The notes beneath the pieces were generated by a model. It saw only the letters and a list, made by a program, of their open reading frames with translations. It was not told the DNA's origin and did not search any database. Below, piece by piece: positions 1-10,493 of a DNA stretch of 64,000 bases. Numbering within the stretch: position 1 is the first letter of the stretch; each line of letters opens with the position of its first letter. A program made the translations under genes and the position numbers. The stretch comes from Trichormus_B sp936914905 (lineage in GTDB: Bacteria; Cyanobacteriota; Cyanobacteriia; Cyanobacteriales; Nostocaceae). The stretch is taken from assembly GCF_039871975.1 (NCBI RefSeq), contig NZ_JBDPLL010000001.1. One strand, 5' to 3'.

Positions 1-1115
1 CCTATTAGAGTCTGTTCTACCTGCCCAGAGGATCTCAATATTCAATTCAGCTTGGAAAAGAGTTAATACACCGATGAATTTATCGCAGTAGTGCAGGGGA
101 ATTAGCATCAGTCCCCTAATCTGAGTAGATTGAAAATCCAGGGCTAAAACTCTTAATCTTGCTCATTTATAAAGGTCGGAAATTGCTAATCTTTGCGCTG
201 GTTGATACTGTGAAATCTAATTTTCCCAAACCGGATGTTTTTCCAATACATTATTTTCTAGCTCATCAGCTAGTTGTGGTTGTTCTCCACAGGTATATAG
301 TTCTTCATTCTGTTCCATATAAAGCCTGCTACCTATACCTTAAAAGGATATAATAGTTATTTCTAGTACCTTTTATAGTTAGCTTTTATAGTTGGCCTTT
401 ATAGTTGGATGGTTGGTAGTTGATGTAGGAGGGTTGCGACTTAGTTAATAATGGCTTCTCGCTGTTGTTTGTCTCTGGCTTCACTAAGTAGATTACTTTG
501 AGAAATTGTGATCGCAACTTGATCTGCTATTTGCAGTACTAGCTTAAGTTATTTTTTCAGGATTGTTCGCTCCTGACTGTGATAAGATACTAGTAATCCC
601 CAGAGTTTTGGTTGTTGTGATTCTCCTTTGGGATTATATTCTATGAATTGGTACTACCAAAAAATATTTAACACCCATAGCTTTTAAGTATTGAATGTGA
701 TGTGGGTCTAGTTGCCGATAGTGAATATTCTCTGTGAGTAAAGACTTACCATTTTCTGCTGACTTGAGTAGTGATAGTCCTATCATTCCCATAGTTACAT
801 CTACTATGGAGCGTTGTCTGGTTAACAAAAACATCTCTTTTGCAGATAGGGGAACGTCATTAGCAGGAAAATGAAGTCCCACTAAGTATGGTAAATTTTG
901 TTGATGAATAGATTCAGCAATGACCTCGCTGCTACCATCAGCTGCAAACTGATATATTTTGACTTAAATCTGTTCGCAACAATGATCGCACTTAAGTAAC
1001 AATATCTGTTAGTCTTTCTTGAAGATCAAGCGAGCACTGAATCTGTTTAATCATCAGGTGCAGTAAAGTTTCTTGATCTATTTGCTCCAATCGGTTTAGC
1101 TTATCTATAAAAGTT
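1..1115 (-). pseudogene. multi-GAF sensor (histidine kinase-type) pseudogene, runs off the left edge
   Basis: Translation of the minus strand in shifting frames gives two GAF domains. The first (about 1110-430) contains the typical cyanobacterial phrases VKIYQFAADGS-like, GLHFPANDVP and VDVTMGMIGL, and closes with AISQSNLLSEARDKQQ. The second (about 345-1) contains GEQPQLADELE-like, LAISDLYK and RGLMLIPLHY. At least one frameshift lies near 950-985 and there are in-frame stops, so no continuous reading frame remains. In cyanobacteria such paired GAF domains belong to light- or redox-sensing histidine kinases. The kinase part would lie to the left of the window and is not visible. The longest surviving open stretch is 634-882. 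Decay is certain; the exact family of the parent kinase is inferred. Confidence 0.75.
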
Positions 1116-1490
1116 ATTATGAATCTTTACATTATCTATAAATTAGATTTAACCCCTTTACCTGGAGTGAAGTTATCACTTACTATTTTCATATACAGTA
1201 CTTTAGTCAACGGTTTAGTACAAAATTAAACCTTCTAACTCTATAAGAATATCATATCCTTAGGTATGTTCATTTGATATGTACAGTAGTGTATAGATTT
1301 ATTATCTTTTATTGATGAAACCTCATCTTATTATCCTAACAGTATAAAAATCATGTATCTACTGTCCTCTTTCCTCCCTATTCAAGTAAAGACACGTAGT
1401 CCTGGGAGAGTTCTTAGCATCATACTCATCAAAATAATCTTATTCCATCAATTTTTATATTCTGAGGTCATAATTTCAAGGAAGGTGGAT
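1116..1490. other. eroded intergenic DNA, no gene recognised
   Basis: AT-rich stretch between the GAF pseudogene and the transposase remnant. No reading frame, RNA gene or repeat could be recognised on either strand. Confidence 0.5.
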
Positions 1491-1880
1491 TAAATAAGGT
1501 GTAAGAGTGCCAATAAGATCTATACACCAGAAGGGTATAGGGTATATGGAGAACTGGTAGATAATACGCCCTGAAACTGGTGAAATTGAAGTTAAAATGC
1601 AACGATACTATAAGTCTTTGTCAGAGAAGGATAGCCGGATATGAGCGGCGATTGAAGCCCTAAAAGTAGGGTAGGGCGGGTAGGCATAGATCCGCAGCTT
1701 GCTGTTATGCCATCACGAAACCTGAAAGTTGGGCTTGAGGGAACTTGAGGAAGAAAAGGTGGTTGAGCGGAGGGGATTTGCCAAGCCAGAGGTGGAGAGA
1801 AATCAGCCTTTGAGAGGATTGCCTCCTCAGAAGAGGGGTTTTTAGGAGTGTTAGAGCCGCACACAGCGGGTTAACGGATG
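1484..1880 (+). mobile_element. ISAzo13-family transposase remnant, copy 1 (5' part, cut by the N gap)
   Basis: In one plus-strand frame the segment reads like the N-terminus of ISAzo13-type (Rhodopirellula DDE) transposases: IEVKMQRYYKSLSEKDSRI, a stop, then AAIEALKVG. Further on comes an EERHTAGS-like region. Several stops interrupt it. The same sequence recurs at 26818-27413 with scattered differences, so this is one of two copies in the window. The copy stops at the assembly gap, which probably arose because a repeated element could not be joined. The left boundary is approximate: similarity to the second copy starts near the GGTGGATTAAA motif at about 1485. Confidence 0.7.
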
Positions 1881-1980
1881 NNNNNNNNNNNNNNNNNNNN
1901 NNNNNNNNNNNNNNNNNNNNNNNNNNNNNNNNNNNNNNNNNNNNNNNNNNNNNNNNNNNNNNNNNNNNNNNNNNNNNNNN
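1881..1980. other. assembly gap (100 N)
   Basis: Exactly 100 consecutive N. The round number suggests a scaffold gap of unknown true size. It lies at the inner end of ISAzo13 copy 1 and just upstream of gltX. Confidence 0.95.
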
Positions 1981-2084
1981 AGTCCAAATAATTTGAATAC
2001 CTTAATCTGGTTTTGATCAATGAATACTTTTAACTCAGGACTAGGTCTCAGCACTTATTTTGCTTTAAGTAGAGAGAATTAACT

Positions 2085-3530
2085 GTGTCTGTAAGAGTTC
2101 GTATTGCTCCTAGTCCTACTGGAAATTTGCATATTGGTACAGCAAGAACTGCTGTATTCAATTATTTATTTGCCCGTCACCATTATGGGAAGTTTATTCT
2201 CCGCATTGAAGATACAGACTTAGAGAGATCGCGGCCTGAATACACTGATAACATCCTCAGCGGACTACGCTGGTTAGGATTAAATTGGGATGAAGGTCCA
2301 TTTTTCCAATCTCAACGCTTGCACCTCTACAGAGAAGCAGTGCAGAAACTATTAGATCAAGGATTAGCCTATCGCTGCTACACAACTTCAGAAGAATTAG
2401 ACGCGCTCAGGGAAACACAAAAAGCCAGAAACGAAGCACCCCGCTACGATAATCGTCACCGTCATCTCACCCCAGAACAACGCGCTGTTTTTGAGGCGGA
2501 AGGACGATCCTCTGTAATTCGCTTCATAATTGAAGATAATCGACAAATTGTCTGGAATGACTTGGTACGGGGTCAAATGTTTTGGCGTGGCATTGATCTG
2601 GGCGGTGATATGATAATAGCACGCGCTTCTGCTGACCGTATTGGTCAACCACTATATAATTTTGTCGTCGTCGTGGATGACATTGATATGGAAATCACTC
2701 ATGTTATTCGTGGTGAAGACCATATCGCCAATACAGCCAAACAAATTCTGTTGTATGAAGCTTTGGGTGCAAAAACTCCCGAATTTTCGCATACACCACT
2801 AATCTTGAATCAAGAAGGGCGCAAACTTTCTAAACGAGATGGAGTAACTTCTATTTCTGACTTTCAGAAAATGGGCTTTACTGCGGAAGGTTTAGTAAAT
2901 TATATGACTTTGTTAGGTTGGTCACCCCCAGATTCTACTCAGGAAATATTTACCTTAGAATCAGCAGCTAGAGAATTTACCTTTGAGCGCGTAAATAAAG
3001 CTGGTGCGAAGTTTGACTGGGATAAACTAGATTGGGTTAATAGCCAATATATCCATAATATGCCCGTTGTTGATCTGACAGATTTACTCATCCCATTTTG
3101 GCAAGAAGCTAGATATTCATTAACTTATGGTAGGGAGCGTCCTTGGTTAGAACAACTAGTTAGTTTAATTGCTACTAGTCTAACGCGGTTGGTGGATGCT
3201 GTTCCCATGACCAAAATATTTTTCACTGAAGGTGTAGAATTTAGCGAGGAAGGTTCAAATCAACTCCAGCAAGAAGGGGTAAAGGCGACTCTAAAAGCTA
3301 TTATGAGAGCTTTAGAAAATCAACCACAACTTTCAGCTGATACTGCTCAGGATATTATTAAGCAAGTCGTAAAAGAGCAGAAGGTCAAAAAAGGTTTAGT
3401 CATGCGATCACTCAGAGCAGCTTTAACCGGAGATGTACATGGACCAGACCTGATCCAATCATGGCTATTACTCAATCAGATTAGTTTAGATAAACAACGT
3501 TTAAATCATGCAATTTCAGCAGCTAATTAA
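2085..3530 (+). CDS. gltX: glutamyl-tRNA synthetase
   Basis: Class I aminoacyl-tRNA synthetase, 481 aa, usual length for the bacterial enzyme. It charges tRNA-Glu in the cytosol; in cyanobacteria the product feeds protein synthesis, 5-aminolevulinate (chlorophyll and heme) synthesis and, by non-discriminating charging, the Gln-tRNA route. The HIGH-type motif appears as HIGT at residues 16-19 inside APSPTGNLHIGTART, and the KMSKS-type loop as KLSKR at 247-251. The anticodon-binding helical region follows at about 320-475. The start is a GTG (2085), which gives the canonical N-terminus MSVRVRIAPSP. A weak AGAGAG purine stretch lies upstream. The gene is complete and has no operon partner in the window; its upstream region is partly lost in the N gap about 100 bases away. 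Confidence 0.96.
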   Translation: MSVRVRIAPSPTGNLHIGTARTAVFNYLFARHHYGKFILRIEDTDLERSRPEYTDNILSGLRWLGLNWDEGPFFQSQRLHLYREAVQKLLDQGLAYRCYTTSEELDALRETQKARNEAPRYDNRHRHLTPEQRAVFEAEGRSSVIRFIIEDNRQIVWNDLVRGQMFWRGIDLGGDMIIARASADRIGQPLYNFVVVVDDIDMEITHVIRGEDHIANTAKQILLYEALGAKTPEFSHTPLILNQEGRKLSKRDGVTSISDFQKMGFTAEGLVNYMTLLGWSPPDSTQEIFTLESAAREFTFERVNKAGAKFDWDKLDWVNSQYIHNMPVVDLTDLLIPFWQEARYSLTYGRERPWLEQLVSLIATSLTRLVDAVPMTKIFFTEGVEFSEEGSNQLQQEGVKATLKAIMRALENQPQLSADTAQDIIKQVVKEQKVKKGLVMRSLRAALTGDVHGPDLIQSWLLLNQISLDKQRLNHAISAAN

Positions 3531-3772
3531 GTGACAGGTCACAGGTGATTCAGTCGGTTTTGGAATTTCCCCAAGATCGACTCAGGTGTTGCTAAAGCGT
3601 TGGCGCAGCGTGCGGTAGGCATCACCCGAGGCGTGAGAGTGATAACTTATAACTGTCTCCTTCTTCCGCCCATTGGGAACTAAATTTTTAAGATCTATGT
3701 TTCTAAATGAACTTAGAAAAAAATTTAATAGAATGCTAACAAAACCTCTTAAATATAGGAAGAAGATTATCG

Positions 3773-4225
3773 TTGATAATACCTATCCTGGGCGTTATAA
3801 CTATGATTCATCATCTTGTTAATCCTGAAGAAGCTCCAATTTTTGGAGATATAACCATCAACCAGCAATTTTCCCTAGATCCTTTAAAAGTGCGAGGTAT
3901 GAGTGGCGGTTCAGTTCCAGCCAACAAAGTCAACAGAGCAAGTGAAACTTCCACAGGTTCGTGTAGTGGGTTTGTAGATAAGATGCCAGATCACACTCTC
4001 AAGCTAACCAGCAAATTCGACTACCTGAAGTTGCAAGTAGAAAGCCCAGCAGACACCACCATAATCATTAAAGGCCCTGGTGGTAATTGGTGTAATGATG
4101 ATTTGGATGGGAGAAATCCTGGTATTGTTGGTGAATGGTTGCAGGGAACTTACCAAATTTGGGTTGGTTCTTACGGAAAAGGTAAATATCTACCCTACAC
4201 TTTAAAAATTACAGAAGTTAAGTAA
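3773..4225 (+). CDS. conserved secreted/periplasmic protein of unknown function, start uncertain
   Basis: A 150-aa reading frame whose body (GDITINQQFS, VRGMSGGS, DHTLKLTSKFDYLKLQVES, IIIKGPGGNWCNDDLDG, GTYQIWVGSY, LPYTLKITE) looks like a family of small cyanobacterial exported proteins; no enzyme signature is visible. Two cysteines (in GSCSG and NWCND) could form a disulfide. The N-terminus is hydrophobic (IIPILGVITMIHHLV), like a signal peptide, but the only start that keeps it is a TTG at 3773, with GGAAG about 11 bases upstream. The in-frame codons just before the TTG read GRRLS, which would supply the basic n-region, but no ATG precedes them. The original start codon may therefore have been lost. 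An alternative ATG at 3803 would remove part of the signal. Function unknown. Confidence 0.65.
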   Translation: MIIPILGVITMIHHLVNPEEAPIFGDITINQQFSLDPLKVRGMSGGSVPANKVNRASETSTGSCSGFVDKMPDHTLKLTSKFDYLKLQVESPADTTIIIKGPGGNWCNDDLDGRNPGIVGEWLQGTYQIWVGSYGKGKYLPYTLKITEVK

Positions 4226-4720
4226 TATTGAAGCTTCTTCTCATTTTAAATAAAATGATGCAGTTTTAAGAAGCTATCAAAGGCATACCACGTTAAAAAA
4301 CCTCAGGCAATTACTTCTAGTATGGATGTAAACCCTTAACTCACGCTACTAATGTAAAGCCCTATGGGCATTGCTGCGCTTACCGAGTAGCATCCTGGAG
4401 GAATCACCTGAAGGGATTCATCTCACTGATAAATCCGGAGCTTGTTTTTATTGTTAAGGAAAAGGCGGTAATCGTAGAGCCTCGTACACAGGGATGAATG
4501 GTAATTGATAAATAGCATTCTCCTCATCAGCCCCATCTTCCCCTAATTTTTTCCAACTGGCAGCATTAATATTAGAATTAAGTTAAATTTAATTAAGATT
4601 CTTGATAAACTTAATGAATCGGCCATAGGCAAATAACAGTATTATGGCTGAAATTACAACATGGATTTATAAACATCCGTTACAAAGTAGTCCTATTGGT
4701 ATCTAGAGGGAAATTAAAAG
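4226..4720. other. ftsH upstream region
   Basis: About 500 bases without a convincing gene. The AT-rich part at 4560-4710 should contain the ftsH promoter; no specific element could be assigned. A GAGGGAAA purine tract 8-15 bases before 4721 serves as the ftsH ribosome-binding site. Confidence 0.5.
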
Positions 4721-6607
4721 ATGAAATTCTCTTGGAGAGTCGTAGCACTCTGGTCAGTGCTGGCTTTAGTAATTGGCTTTTTCTTCTGGCAAGGTGCTTT
4801 TGCAAACGCTCCTGCTAACATAAGTAAAAATGCAGCTAGTACCCGCATGACTTATGGCCGCTTTTTAGAATACTTGGACGCTGATCGCGTTACCAATGTG
4901 GACCTATATGATGGGGGTAGAACTGCAATTATTGAAGCTAATGACCAAGATATTGAAAACCGTGTTCAACGCTGGCGGGTAGATTTACCTATTAACTCAC
5001 CTGAGCTAATCAATAAACTCAAAGAACACAAAGTTACTTTTGACGCTCATCCTATTCGCAATGATGGTGCTATCTGGGGTTTGTTAGGTAATCTTGTCTT
5101 CCCAGTTTTATTGATTACTGGTTTATTCTTTTTGTTCCGTCGTTCTAATAATCTTCCCGGTGGACCTGGCCAAGCAATGAATTTCGGTAAATCTCGCGCT
5201 CGATTTCAAATGGAAGCGAAAACTGGAGTAAAATTTGACGATGTGGCTGGAATTGAGGAAGCCAAGGAAGAATTACAGGAAGTCGTCACTTTCCTCAAAC
5301 AGCCAGAAAGATTTACTGCTGTGGGCGCTCGTATTCCTAAAGGTGTACTGTTAGTTGGATCTCCAGGTACTGGTAAAACTTTACTAGCAAAAGCGATTGC
5401 AGGGGAAGCTGGTGTACCATTTTTCTCAATCTCTGGTTCTGAATTTGTAGAAATGTTTGTCGGTGTAGGTGCTTCCCGTGTCCGTGACTTGTTTAAGAAA
5501 GCTAAAGATAACGCTCCCTGTATCATCTTTATTGATGAAATTGATGCAGTAGGTAGACAACGGGGTGCAGGTATTGGTGGTGGTAACGATGAGAGAGAAC
5601 AAACCTTAAACCAACTATTAACAGAAATGGATGGTTTTGAAGGTAACACAGGGATTATTATTATTGCTGCTACTAACCGTCCTGATGTTTTAGACTCTGC
5701 ATTGTTGCGTCCTGGTCGTTTTGATAGACAGGTGACAGTTGATGCACCGGACATTAAAGGACGTTTGGAAATTTTAGAGGTCCATTCCCGCAATAAGAAA
5801 TTGGATCCTAGTGTATCCTTAGATGCCATTGCCCGTCGTACACCTGGCTTTACAGGTGCAGATTTAGCCAACCTCCTCAACGAAGCAGCCATTCTCACTG
5901 CTAGAAGACGCAAAGACGCAATTACCATCCTAGAAATTGATGATGCAGTAGACAGAGTAGTAGCTGGGATGGAAGGTACTCCCTTGTTAGACAGCAAGAG
6001 TAAGCGTCTAATTGCTTACCATGAAGTAGGACACGCTTTGGTCGGTACTTTATTGAAAGACCACGACCCAGTACAAAAAGTAACTCTAATTCCCAGAGGA
6101 CAAGCACAGGGTTTAACATGGTTTACTCCTAACGAAGAACAAGGATTAATTTCCCGTTCCCAACTTAAAGCCAGAATTACAGCTGCTTTGGGTGGTCGTG
6201 CTGCGGAAGAAGTAATCTTTGGTGCTGCGGAAGTAACAACCGGTGCAGGTGGAGACTTGCAGCAGTTATCAGGAATGGCACGACAAATGGTAACACGGTT
6301 TGGGATGTCTGATTTAGGACCTCTATCACTGGAAAGTCAACAAGGTGAAGTGTTCCTGGGTCGTGATTGGACAACCCGATCAGAGTATTCTGAATCTATA
6401 GCTTCTCGTATTGATGCTCAAGTCAGATCAATTGCAGAAGAGTGCTACGAAAATGCAAAGAAAATTATTCGTGAACATCGCAGTGTTACAGACCGCTTGG
6501 TTGATTTGTTGATTGAAAAAGAAACTATTGACGGTGAAGAGTTCCGTCAAATTGTGGCTGAGTATACTGTTGTTCCTGATCAGCAACAGTCTTTATCACA
6601 AATTTAA
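4721..6607 (+). CDS. ftsH: ATP-dependent zinc metalloprotease FtsH (FtsH2-type)
   Basis: Membrane-anchored AAA+ protease, 628 aa. Layout: N-terminal transmembrane or signal-anchor helix (about 7-30), lumenal/periplasmic domain (about 45-115), second transmembrane helix (about 122-140, FPVLLITGLFFLF), AAA+ module and M41 peptidase. The Walker A motif is GSPGTGKT at 213-220 (commonly GPPGTGKT), Walker B is IIFIDEID, and the zinc site is HEVGH at 434-438 with the distal Asp in GGDLQQ at 512. The full length closely resembles the FtsH2 paralogue (slr0228 type), which with FtsH3 degrades photodamaged D1 protein in thylakoids; that role is from the family. Monocistronic as far as can be seen, with a long eroded region downstream. 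Complete and clearly under selection. Confidence 0.95.
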   Translation: MKFSWRVVALWSVLALVIGFFFWQGAFANAPANISKNAASTRMTYGRFLEYLDADRVTNVDLYDGGRTAIIEANDQDIENRVQRWRVDLPINSPELINKLKEHKVTFDAHPIRNDGAIWGLLGNLVFPVLLITGLFFLFRRSNNLPGGPGQAMNFGKSRARFQMEAKTGVKFDDVAGIEEAKEELQEVVTFLKQPERFTAVGARIPKGVLLVGSPGTGKTLLAKAIAGEAGVPFFSISGSEFVEMFVGVGASRVRDLFKKAKDNAPCIIFIDEIDAVGRQRGAGIGGGNDEREQTLNQLLTEMDGFEGNTGIIIIAATNRPDVLDSALLRPGRFDRQVTVDAPDIKGRLEILEVHSRNKKLDPSVSLDAIARRTPGFTGADLANLLNEAAILTARRRKDAITILEIDDAVDRVVAGMEGTPLLDSKSKRLIAYHEVGHALVGTLLKDHDPVQKVTLIPRGQAQGLTWFTPNEEQGLISRSQLKARITAALGGRAAEEVIFGAAEVTTGAGGDLQQLSGMARQMVTRFGMSDLGPLSLESQQGEVFLGRDWTTRSEYSESIASRIDAQVRSIAEECYENAKKIIREHRSVTDRLVDLLIEKETIDGEEFRQIVAEYTVVPDQQQSLSQI

Positions 6608-7930
6608 GGTTCTTTGGTTAGATCTAAAGTTGATGGGGATGGTTAATACCGTCCCTATTGTTTTGATTTGTGGAGAAATATGAAAATAGAACCATGGAAT
6701 TTGTATAGAGAGAAATGATTTATGAAAAAATGTTTGATTAAATATGAATAACCAACGAAAGATGAATAACCAACGAAAGCCATAAATTAAATTAGTGTAA
6801 AAATGCCTAGATGAATGGGGTGAACCTTGAACAATAGAAGAAAGAGAAATATAGATAGATGAGACAATTGTAGCTTTCTAAGGGTTCTAATTATAGAGAA
6901 ACAGTAAAACTGGGATAATAATGATACAAATCATTCTGTATTCAGAATAGGAAAAGTTGTTCTAAGAATAGTTAATAAGCGGTAAGTATAGAATACCCAA
7001 CAGAGTGAGCACCTATGCTTGAAAGCCTTTATACTAAAAACAGTACCTTAATCAGGAAGAGCAAAAATTACAGTTCTCTTACGAGGAGCAGCACAAAAAT
7101 TATTAGATGAAAAAATTAAAATGATGCAGTAAATAAAGAAGAATTACCGACCAGATCTGCACAGATAAAAATTGGATGAAGAATCTAGATCTAGCAAAAT
7201 ATATCAATAAACCCAGGTATTGTAGGCTAATAACCCTTTAATTTATGAAGAAAACTATAGCTCTTATAGATAAGGAAATATTAGTTTCTGCGGCCATATC
7301 TGGAAGTAAATTAGAATCTGTTATTAACTGGATTATTAATACGGCTGATTATTAATAGGTATTAAATACATGCAGGTTAAAATTTAAAACGAAAAGATAT
7401 TCAGACAGAAAAATTGTTAAATCTCATTTAGAATTCAACCAAATGGATTGGTATTTCTAGCAAAGTGGATCTCCCTAGAGACTATCAATATGCTAAGTTT
7501 AATACTTGTACAATTTCAGCTAGTACTGATTTTCAATTAAAGGTGATTGAGATATTACTGAAGTTTAAAATTTAGGTTTAGGGAATACCTTAATTATTTC
7601 TATTGCGCTATTCACAGAATTAGTAATAAGGAATTACTGAATATAGTTAGAGACTTTTTAGTAGTAAAATATTTTTATGCTATTTTCAAATTGAAATTGT
7701 CTATTAATGTGCCGCTACTCATAATAGAATTTACTAACTATATCCAAGACCTACAAAGCAATATTAAACGCGGTGGATAACGCAGTCATTACCCTAGTCT
7801 AAAACGTCTTATTTAGGACTTACTCATTGACAAAGTAGGAAAATTGTGTAGTATATAAAATACTATTTACTTAGCACATATCGGAGAATTAGAGAAATAA
7901 CCGAACCTTCTACAGCAGAATGCAACATGA
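6608..7930. other. eroded region with unassigned coding-like fragments
   Basis: About 1.3 kb of AT-rich sequence lacking any sizeable open frame. A perfect 18-base tandem duplication lies at 6744-6761 and 6762-6779. Around 7430-7575 a plus-strand stretch translates to a protein-like phrase (WIGISSKVDLPRDYQYAKF, then TDFQLKVIEILLK), probably a gene remnant, but I do not recognise the family. No RNA gene was seen. Confidence 0.5.
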
Positions 7931-8202
7931 AACATTAAACTCTATTTTTGCTATCAGAATTAAAGTATGGGAGATGTTGTAGATTAGCAGAGATATTGGA
8001 AAAAGTGTCACATAAAAATGTGAATAGATTACTGCTCAGAGAGAGATACGAACCGAAGGATTTATTCGATACAGTAAAGCACATCATAAGTAGACCTGTC
8101 AGGAAAATCAACTTGGTGTTGAAAAAAGGAAAAGTCTACTTAACTCTATTTAAGAATATTCACATCGTAGAAAACAAATACTGGGAATAACTAACCATCA
8201 GT
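7931..8202 (+). mobile_element. DDE transposase remnant with internal deletion (IS4/IS701-like), copy 1
   Basis: The open frame 7948-8190 starts with LSELKYGRCCRLAEILEKVS and LLLRERYEPKDLFDTVK, the N-terminal phrases of a common cyanobacterial DDE transposase. After about 50 residues it jumps to a C-terminal phrase (KINLVLKKGKVYLTLFKNIH, ending in YWE). The whole catalytic core is missing, so this is an internally deleted copy and not an active element. The last 41 bases (8162-8202) are identical to 25112-25152, the end of a second remnant, so the element terminus is probably at or near 8202. The family name is tentative; that it is transposase-derived is well supported. Confidence 0.65.
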
Positions 8203-8249
8203 ATAGTCATGATTTTTTAAATGTGCTATACATACAAGACTTTAATACG

Positions 8250-8283
8250 TAAGTTCATAATTAACTTGTTCGTTATGAACTTA
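8250..8283. repeat. perfect 11-bp inverted repeat (stem-loop)
   Basis: TAAGTTCATAA at 8250-8260 is followed after 12 bases by its exact reverse complement at 8273-8283. It lies about 50 bases after a transposase remnant in otherwise featureless sequence. It could be a leftover element end or a terminator without a T-tract. Confidence 0.6.
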
Positions 8284-8830
8284 CTTTTATCGCTCTACGG
8301 CAAGAAGTTTTTTGGAGCCTATGTTTTACAAGATTAGAAGTTAATTATCCTTCATGAGTAATAGAATTATTGAGAAGTGGCGACATACTAGAACTTGATT
8401 TTCGTTCAAGGATATCTATTTTGCTTGTCTTGATCATTTAGTCTTTCCCTTCTTAATCTAAGGAGACTATACCTCTTGCAAAGTTGTATCTGTGGTATGA
8501 TAGAGAGTTTTAGAACTTACGTATTGTTGGTGTTATTTGCGATCACTAGTTCAAACATAACTGTGTAACTCTAATCTTCTACTAAAATAGAGACAAACCT
8601 CTTTTATAAGATAAAACTAATTCTCCAAGAGGTGTATTATTAGATGTGATGTTATGTAAGGATTGAGGTCTAAGCTAGAGCAATTAAAGAAGGTGTCTGC
8701 AGAGCAGAGTTAACCATCCTTTTGATAGGTTAGTTAAAAAACTTAATTGGAGACAGTGCTTGAGGGCGACAAGTTTGTATAACTATCAATAAGTTGGTAG
8801 TATGTTAGAATCGCCCTATAGAAGGAAAAA
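8284..8830. other. eroded intergenic DNA
   Basis: No reading frame or RNA gene recognised on either strand. GC and codon-like structure are absent. Confidence 0.45.
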
Positions 8831-9340
8831 CACCACAGACCTTTCCTTTTGTCAGTGGTAAACGTAACGTTAGTTCAGCTAAATAATTATCAAGGTCTAT
8901 TGGGTAGAGAACGTAAAAGGTTACCAAGTTTCCCTCTACTTTTATCAATGAATGAATGGAAGATTCAACTCTCGCTTGAAACTAGGATGTCCAAGTCAAG
9001 AATTAATCGAGGTTTTGGGTTTGTTGGAATAAAGCGTAGTTTTTAAAACCTTTATCTATCAGGTCAATGAATTGTGTGCCAATTGCTTAGTAATTTAAGC
9101 CAGGAATCTTGATTAGTTTCTTGAAGTGACAGAGTAGATGTACCTGACATTTGTATTGAGCTTTGAGCGGATCACCGTTATAGGCAGTAAAGTCATCACA
9201 ACTGAGTACATCAGAGTAACTAGAACCCATATTAGATTCTAATTCGCCAGGAGAAGGAGTATCAGGACGATAAAATTAAGGGAAGTCAGTATTGGCAAAA
9301 ATCCATAATCATTCTTTCACCCATTTGACTACCCAGGCGG
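8831..9340 (-). mobile_element. IS66-family transposase (TnpC) remnant
   Basis: Minus-strand translation across several frames gives an IS66-type order of phrases. First come PDTPSPGELESNMGSSYS and DVLSCDDFTAYNG (about 9290-9165), then KAQYKCQVHLLCHFKKL (about 9165-9100). KNYALFQQTQNL and QARVESSIHS (about 9040-8935) follow, and finally DNYLAELTLRLPLTK (about 8895-8850), which corresponds to the DNNLAER-type C-terminal catalytic block. Multiple stops and frameshifts show it is dead, and the N-terminal half is gone. The overlapping plus-strand open frame at 8849-9046 is a shadow of this remnant. Confidence 0.7.
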
Positions 9341-9369
9341 GCAAAATGCCCACCCTAAAACAACCCTAC

Positions 9370-10493
9370 TTATCCAAAACCAGTTTCAACTCCTCAACTA
9401 ACCTATCCACACTTTACTTTCAGCACAACTATTAAAACCCATCAAACCCAAACACGAAACTTTACTAGCAAGTTTACCCAAACCACCACTAACTTCAATG
9501 TTATGCTCAAGTAATAACTGCCGTACCATAGTCTTTACATCTACCCCTTTAGAAATGCAAACAGTAGTTAAAGTCGGTAATCGGTATTTATTCTCAACAT
9601 GGATTTTCAAACCGATTTGTTCCAAACCTTCCCACAGATATTCAACGTTATTTTGATGACGTTGCTAGCAATTTGCTAAACTTTCTTCTGCCACTAAACG
9701 CAACGCTTCCCGTAAACCGTAATATAAATTAATCGGGGTGGTGTAGTGATATATGCGTGTCCGTACCCCAATATTTGCGCAAAAATAACATATCTAAATA
9801 CTAGTTTGCAACCTTAGTTTCACGTTTCTGCAACTTTCCCATTCCCTGCACACTCATGGTAAAGGGTGATGCAGCAGGAGAAAAACCCAAACTTTTCTGA
9901 CTGCAACTATAAGCTAAATCAACTACCCACTCGTCGAAGAAAATAGTAACGCCACCTAAGCTGGTCTAGAGTATCCACTAATAATAATGTACCATATTTG
10001 CAGCATAACTTACCTATTTCTTCCAAAGGCTGACGTACGCAGGTGGAGGTTTATGGATGAAATAAAGCTGTTTATGAGTTTCTAAAGCTGCTCTAATTTC
10101 ATGTAAAGAAAATACCTGTCCCTAAAGTTTGGTAATGGTTCACACATCTGCGCCATATCTTCCCTCCATATCTACTAAGCGATTTTCAAAATAACCAGCT
10201 ACACCAATTAACACCACCTCTCCTGGTTCAACGGTGTTAGCTAAAGGGCTTCCATTACTGCTGTACCTATACCGCTAACGGTTATAGCGTGAGGCTTTTC
10301 TATTTACCATACGTAGCGCAATCAAGATTAACATCCATTAAGGCTAAAAAGCAGGGTCAAGATATGGTATTTATAGCGTGCAATACCGCAGGATGGGCGT
10401 TAGAGGGAGCAGGACTAAGTAATAAGCGGTTGCATACTTCTAGCGGTGACAGTTGTAAACTTTAACTGTCGTTGATAGAAATTGTGGGTGTCA
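9370..10493 (-). pseudogene. alanine-glyoxylate/serine-type class V aminotransferase pseudogene
   Basis: The minus strand starts with an ATG at 10493 and a coding-like N-terminus: MTPTISIND, then LLLSPGPSNAHPAVLHAI across a frameshift. It proceeds through decayed middle parts and ends in the open stretch 9625-9398, with GLKIHVENKYRLPTLTTV, NIEVSGGLGKLA and GLMGFNS. Order and phrases match the class V PLP-dependent aminotransferases often annotated in cyanobacteria as alanine-glyoxylate aminotransferase (photorespiratory glyoxylate to glycine). Numerous frameshifts and stops make it non-functional. About 1.1 kb remains of the roughly 1.15 kb expected, so decay has been by point mutation and small indels rather than large deletion. 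Confidence 0.75.

Noticed and set aside
1484..1880. Structured-RNA or group II intron domain
   Set aside because: The conserved 380-base repeat first looked like a group II intron, but translation gives ISAzo13 transposase phrases in both copies.
1851..2054. Minus-strand frame through the N gap
   Set aside because: Half of it is undefined N residues; not evidence of a gene.
5206..5997. 263-aa minus-strand frame opposite ftsH
   Set aside because: Antisense shadow of the strongly conserved ftsH frame; low-complexity, Ser-rich product with no family features.
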